Source: Lachnoclostridium sp. UBA6475
GTDB taxonomy: Bacteria; Bacillota; Clostridia; Lachnospirales; Lachnospiraceae
Direction of reading: 5' to 3'
DNA length: 5,479 nt
Assembly: GCA_002435545.1 (NCBI GenBank)
Contig: DJNB01000111.1
Location: forward strand, 1,096-6,574
Positions 4,894 to 5,479 of this stretch are shown in pieces. The first letter of the stretch is position 1. Each line of letters begins with the position of its first letter. Below the pieces are notes generated by a model. It was not told where the DNA came from. It ran no database searches and saw nothing but the letters and a program-made list of their open reading frames with translations. A program made the position numbers and the translations under genes.

Positions 4894-5479
4894 GTGAGTG
4901 AAAGCACACAAGAGTATCAGAACAAACATAAAAAACGTGTGAAACGAATTAAAAAAATCATAGTTTTGGTTTGTATCGTATGCCTGGTACTTCCTATGAT
5001 CTTGTCTATTTTTCTTTTGGTTCGTGTGAATCAGATGGAAAATAAATTAAATACGTTATTGAATGAAGAAGTATCACAGGAAAAGTCAAATTCGGGTGAT
5101 ATCGTTGAAGCAAAAGAAAAAACGTCAACTGGTGGCGCAGTGAGTGCAGGCACCGGGAAAAAGGTATATCTGACATTTGACGATGGGCCAAGCAGGCAGA
5201 CGGAAAAAATACTTGATATACTGAAGAAGAGACAGATAAAGGCAACATTTTTCTCTATTGGACGCGAGGATGCATTTTCGAAAAAAATGTATCAGAGGAT
5301 TGTAAAAGAAGGTCATACGCTAGGAATGCATTCGTATTCCCATCAGTGCAAAGAAATTTATCAATCCATGGAGTCGTTTCAGGCAGATTATGAGAAAATA
5401 TCGAACTGTCTGACGGCAGCAACAGGGATCAAGCCGTTATATTACCGTTTTCCGGGAGGAAGTACGGAAGTGGCAGGTA
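4894..5479 (+). CDS. Membrane-anchored polysaccharide deacetylase (NodB fold), 3'-truncated
   Basis: The frame starts at GTG 4894 and runs off the right edge after 195 codons, still open. A basic N-terminus (KKRVKRIKK) precedes one transmembrane helix at residues about 22-43, predicting an N-in anchor with the catalytic domain outside the cell. A short linker with coiled-coil character (about 45-63) and a Ser/Gly/Thr-rich spacer lead to a carbohydrate esterase family 4 domain. Motif 1 is TFDDGP at 94-99 (D96 catalytic base, D97 metal ligand). Motif 2 is HSYSH at 146-150 (both His metal ligands). Motif 3 is RFPGGS at 185-190. All visible catalytic residues are intact. Such enzymes remove N-acetyl groups from peptidoglycan or other surface glycans; the substrate cannot be told from this part. 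The gap to the upstream cyclase gene is only 24 bp, with no terminator, so the two are probably co-transcribed. Confidence 0.95.
   Translation, partial: MSESTQEYQNKHKKRVKRIKKIIVLVCIVCLVLPMILSIFLLVRVNQMENKLNTLLNEEVSQEKSNSGDIVEAKEKTSTGGAVSAGTGKKVYLTFDDGPSRQTEKILDILKKRQIKATFFSIGREDAFSKKMYQRIVKEGHTLGMHSYSHQCKEIYQSMESFQADYEKISNCLTAATGIKPLYYRFPGGSTEVAG

Noticed and set aside
4889..4899. ATG at 4889 as the start of the deacetylase gene or a leader peptide
   Set aside because: It is followed one codon later by TGA and is only 3 nt from the ribosome binding site; GTG 4894 fits better.

Overview
The window looks like a chromosomal segment from a Gram-positive, moderately A+T-rich member of the Clostridia, most likely Lachnospiraceae. 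This rests on Firmicutes-type ribosomal protein S2 and EF-Ts, strong GGAGG-type ribosome binding sites, and the pairing of a DUF6115-like protein and an MltG/YceG-like protein upstream of rpsB. The species cannot be fixed from the sequence alone. All five supported genes are on the + strand. Nothing indicates a phage, transposon or CRISPR array.

Left part (1-925): the 3' part of a coiled-coil protein with a C-terminal helix-turn-helix-like module (DUF6115-like) is followed after 14 bp by a small membrane-anchored protein. That protein keeps only the LysM-like N-terminal module of the MltG/YceG family. By position next to rpsB, the first gene is where Bacillus subtilis carries swrB, at the end of its flagellar/chemotaxis operon. 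The window may therefore begin at the tail of a motility operon; this is inference.

Centre (926-2839): a probable promoter and a leader of about 106 nt precede rpsB (30S protein S2) and tsf (EF-Ts), a translation operon closed by a very strong intrinsic terminator. The usual next genes pyrH and frr do not follow. Codon choice in tsf changes visibly about 40% of the way through.

Right part (2840-5479): a near-consensus sigma-A-type promoter drives a 641-aa soluble protein. It fuses a LacI-type periplasmic-binding-fold sensor (without a DNA-binding domain), a less clear middle domain, and a GGDEF diguanylate cyclase with intact catalytic residues but a broken RxxD inhibitory site. A membrane-anchored polysaccharide deacetylase (NodB fold) starts from GTG 24 bp later and runs off the window. 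The two may form an operon linking intracellular ligand sensing and c-di-GMP to cell-surface polysaccharide modification. This pair is the most interesting part of the window, although each family is known.
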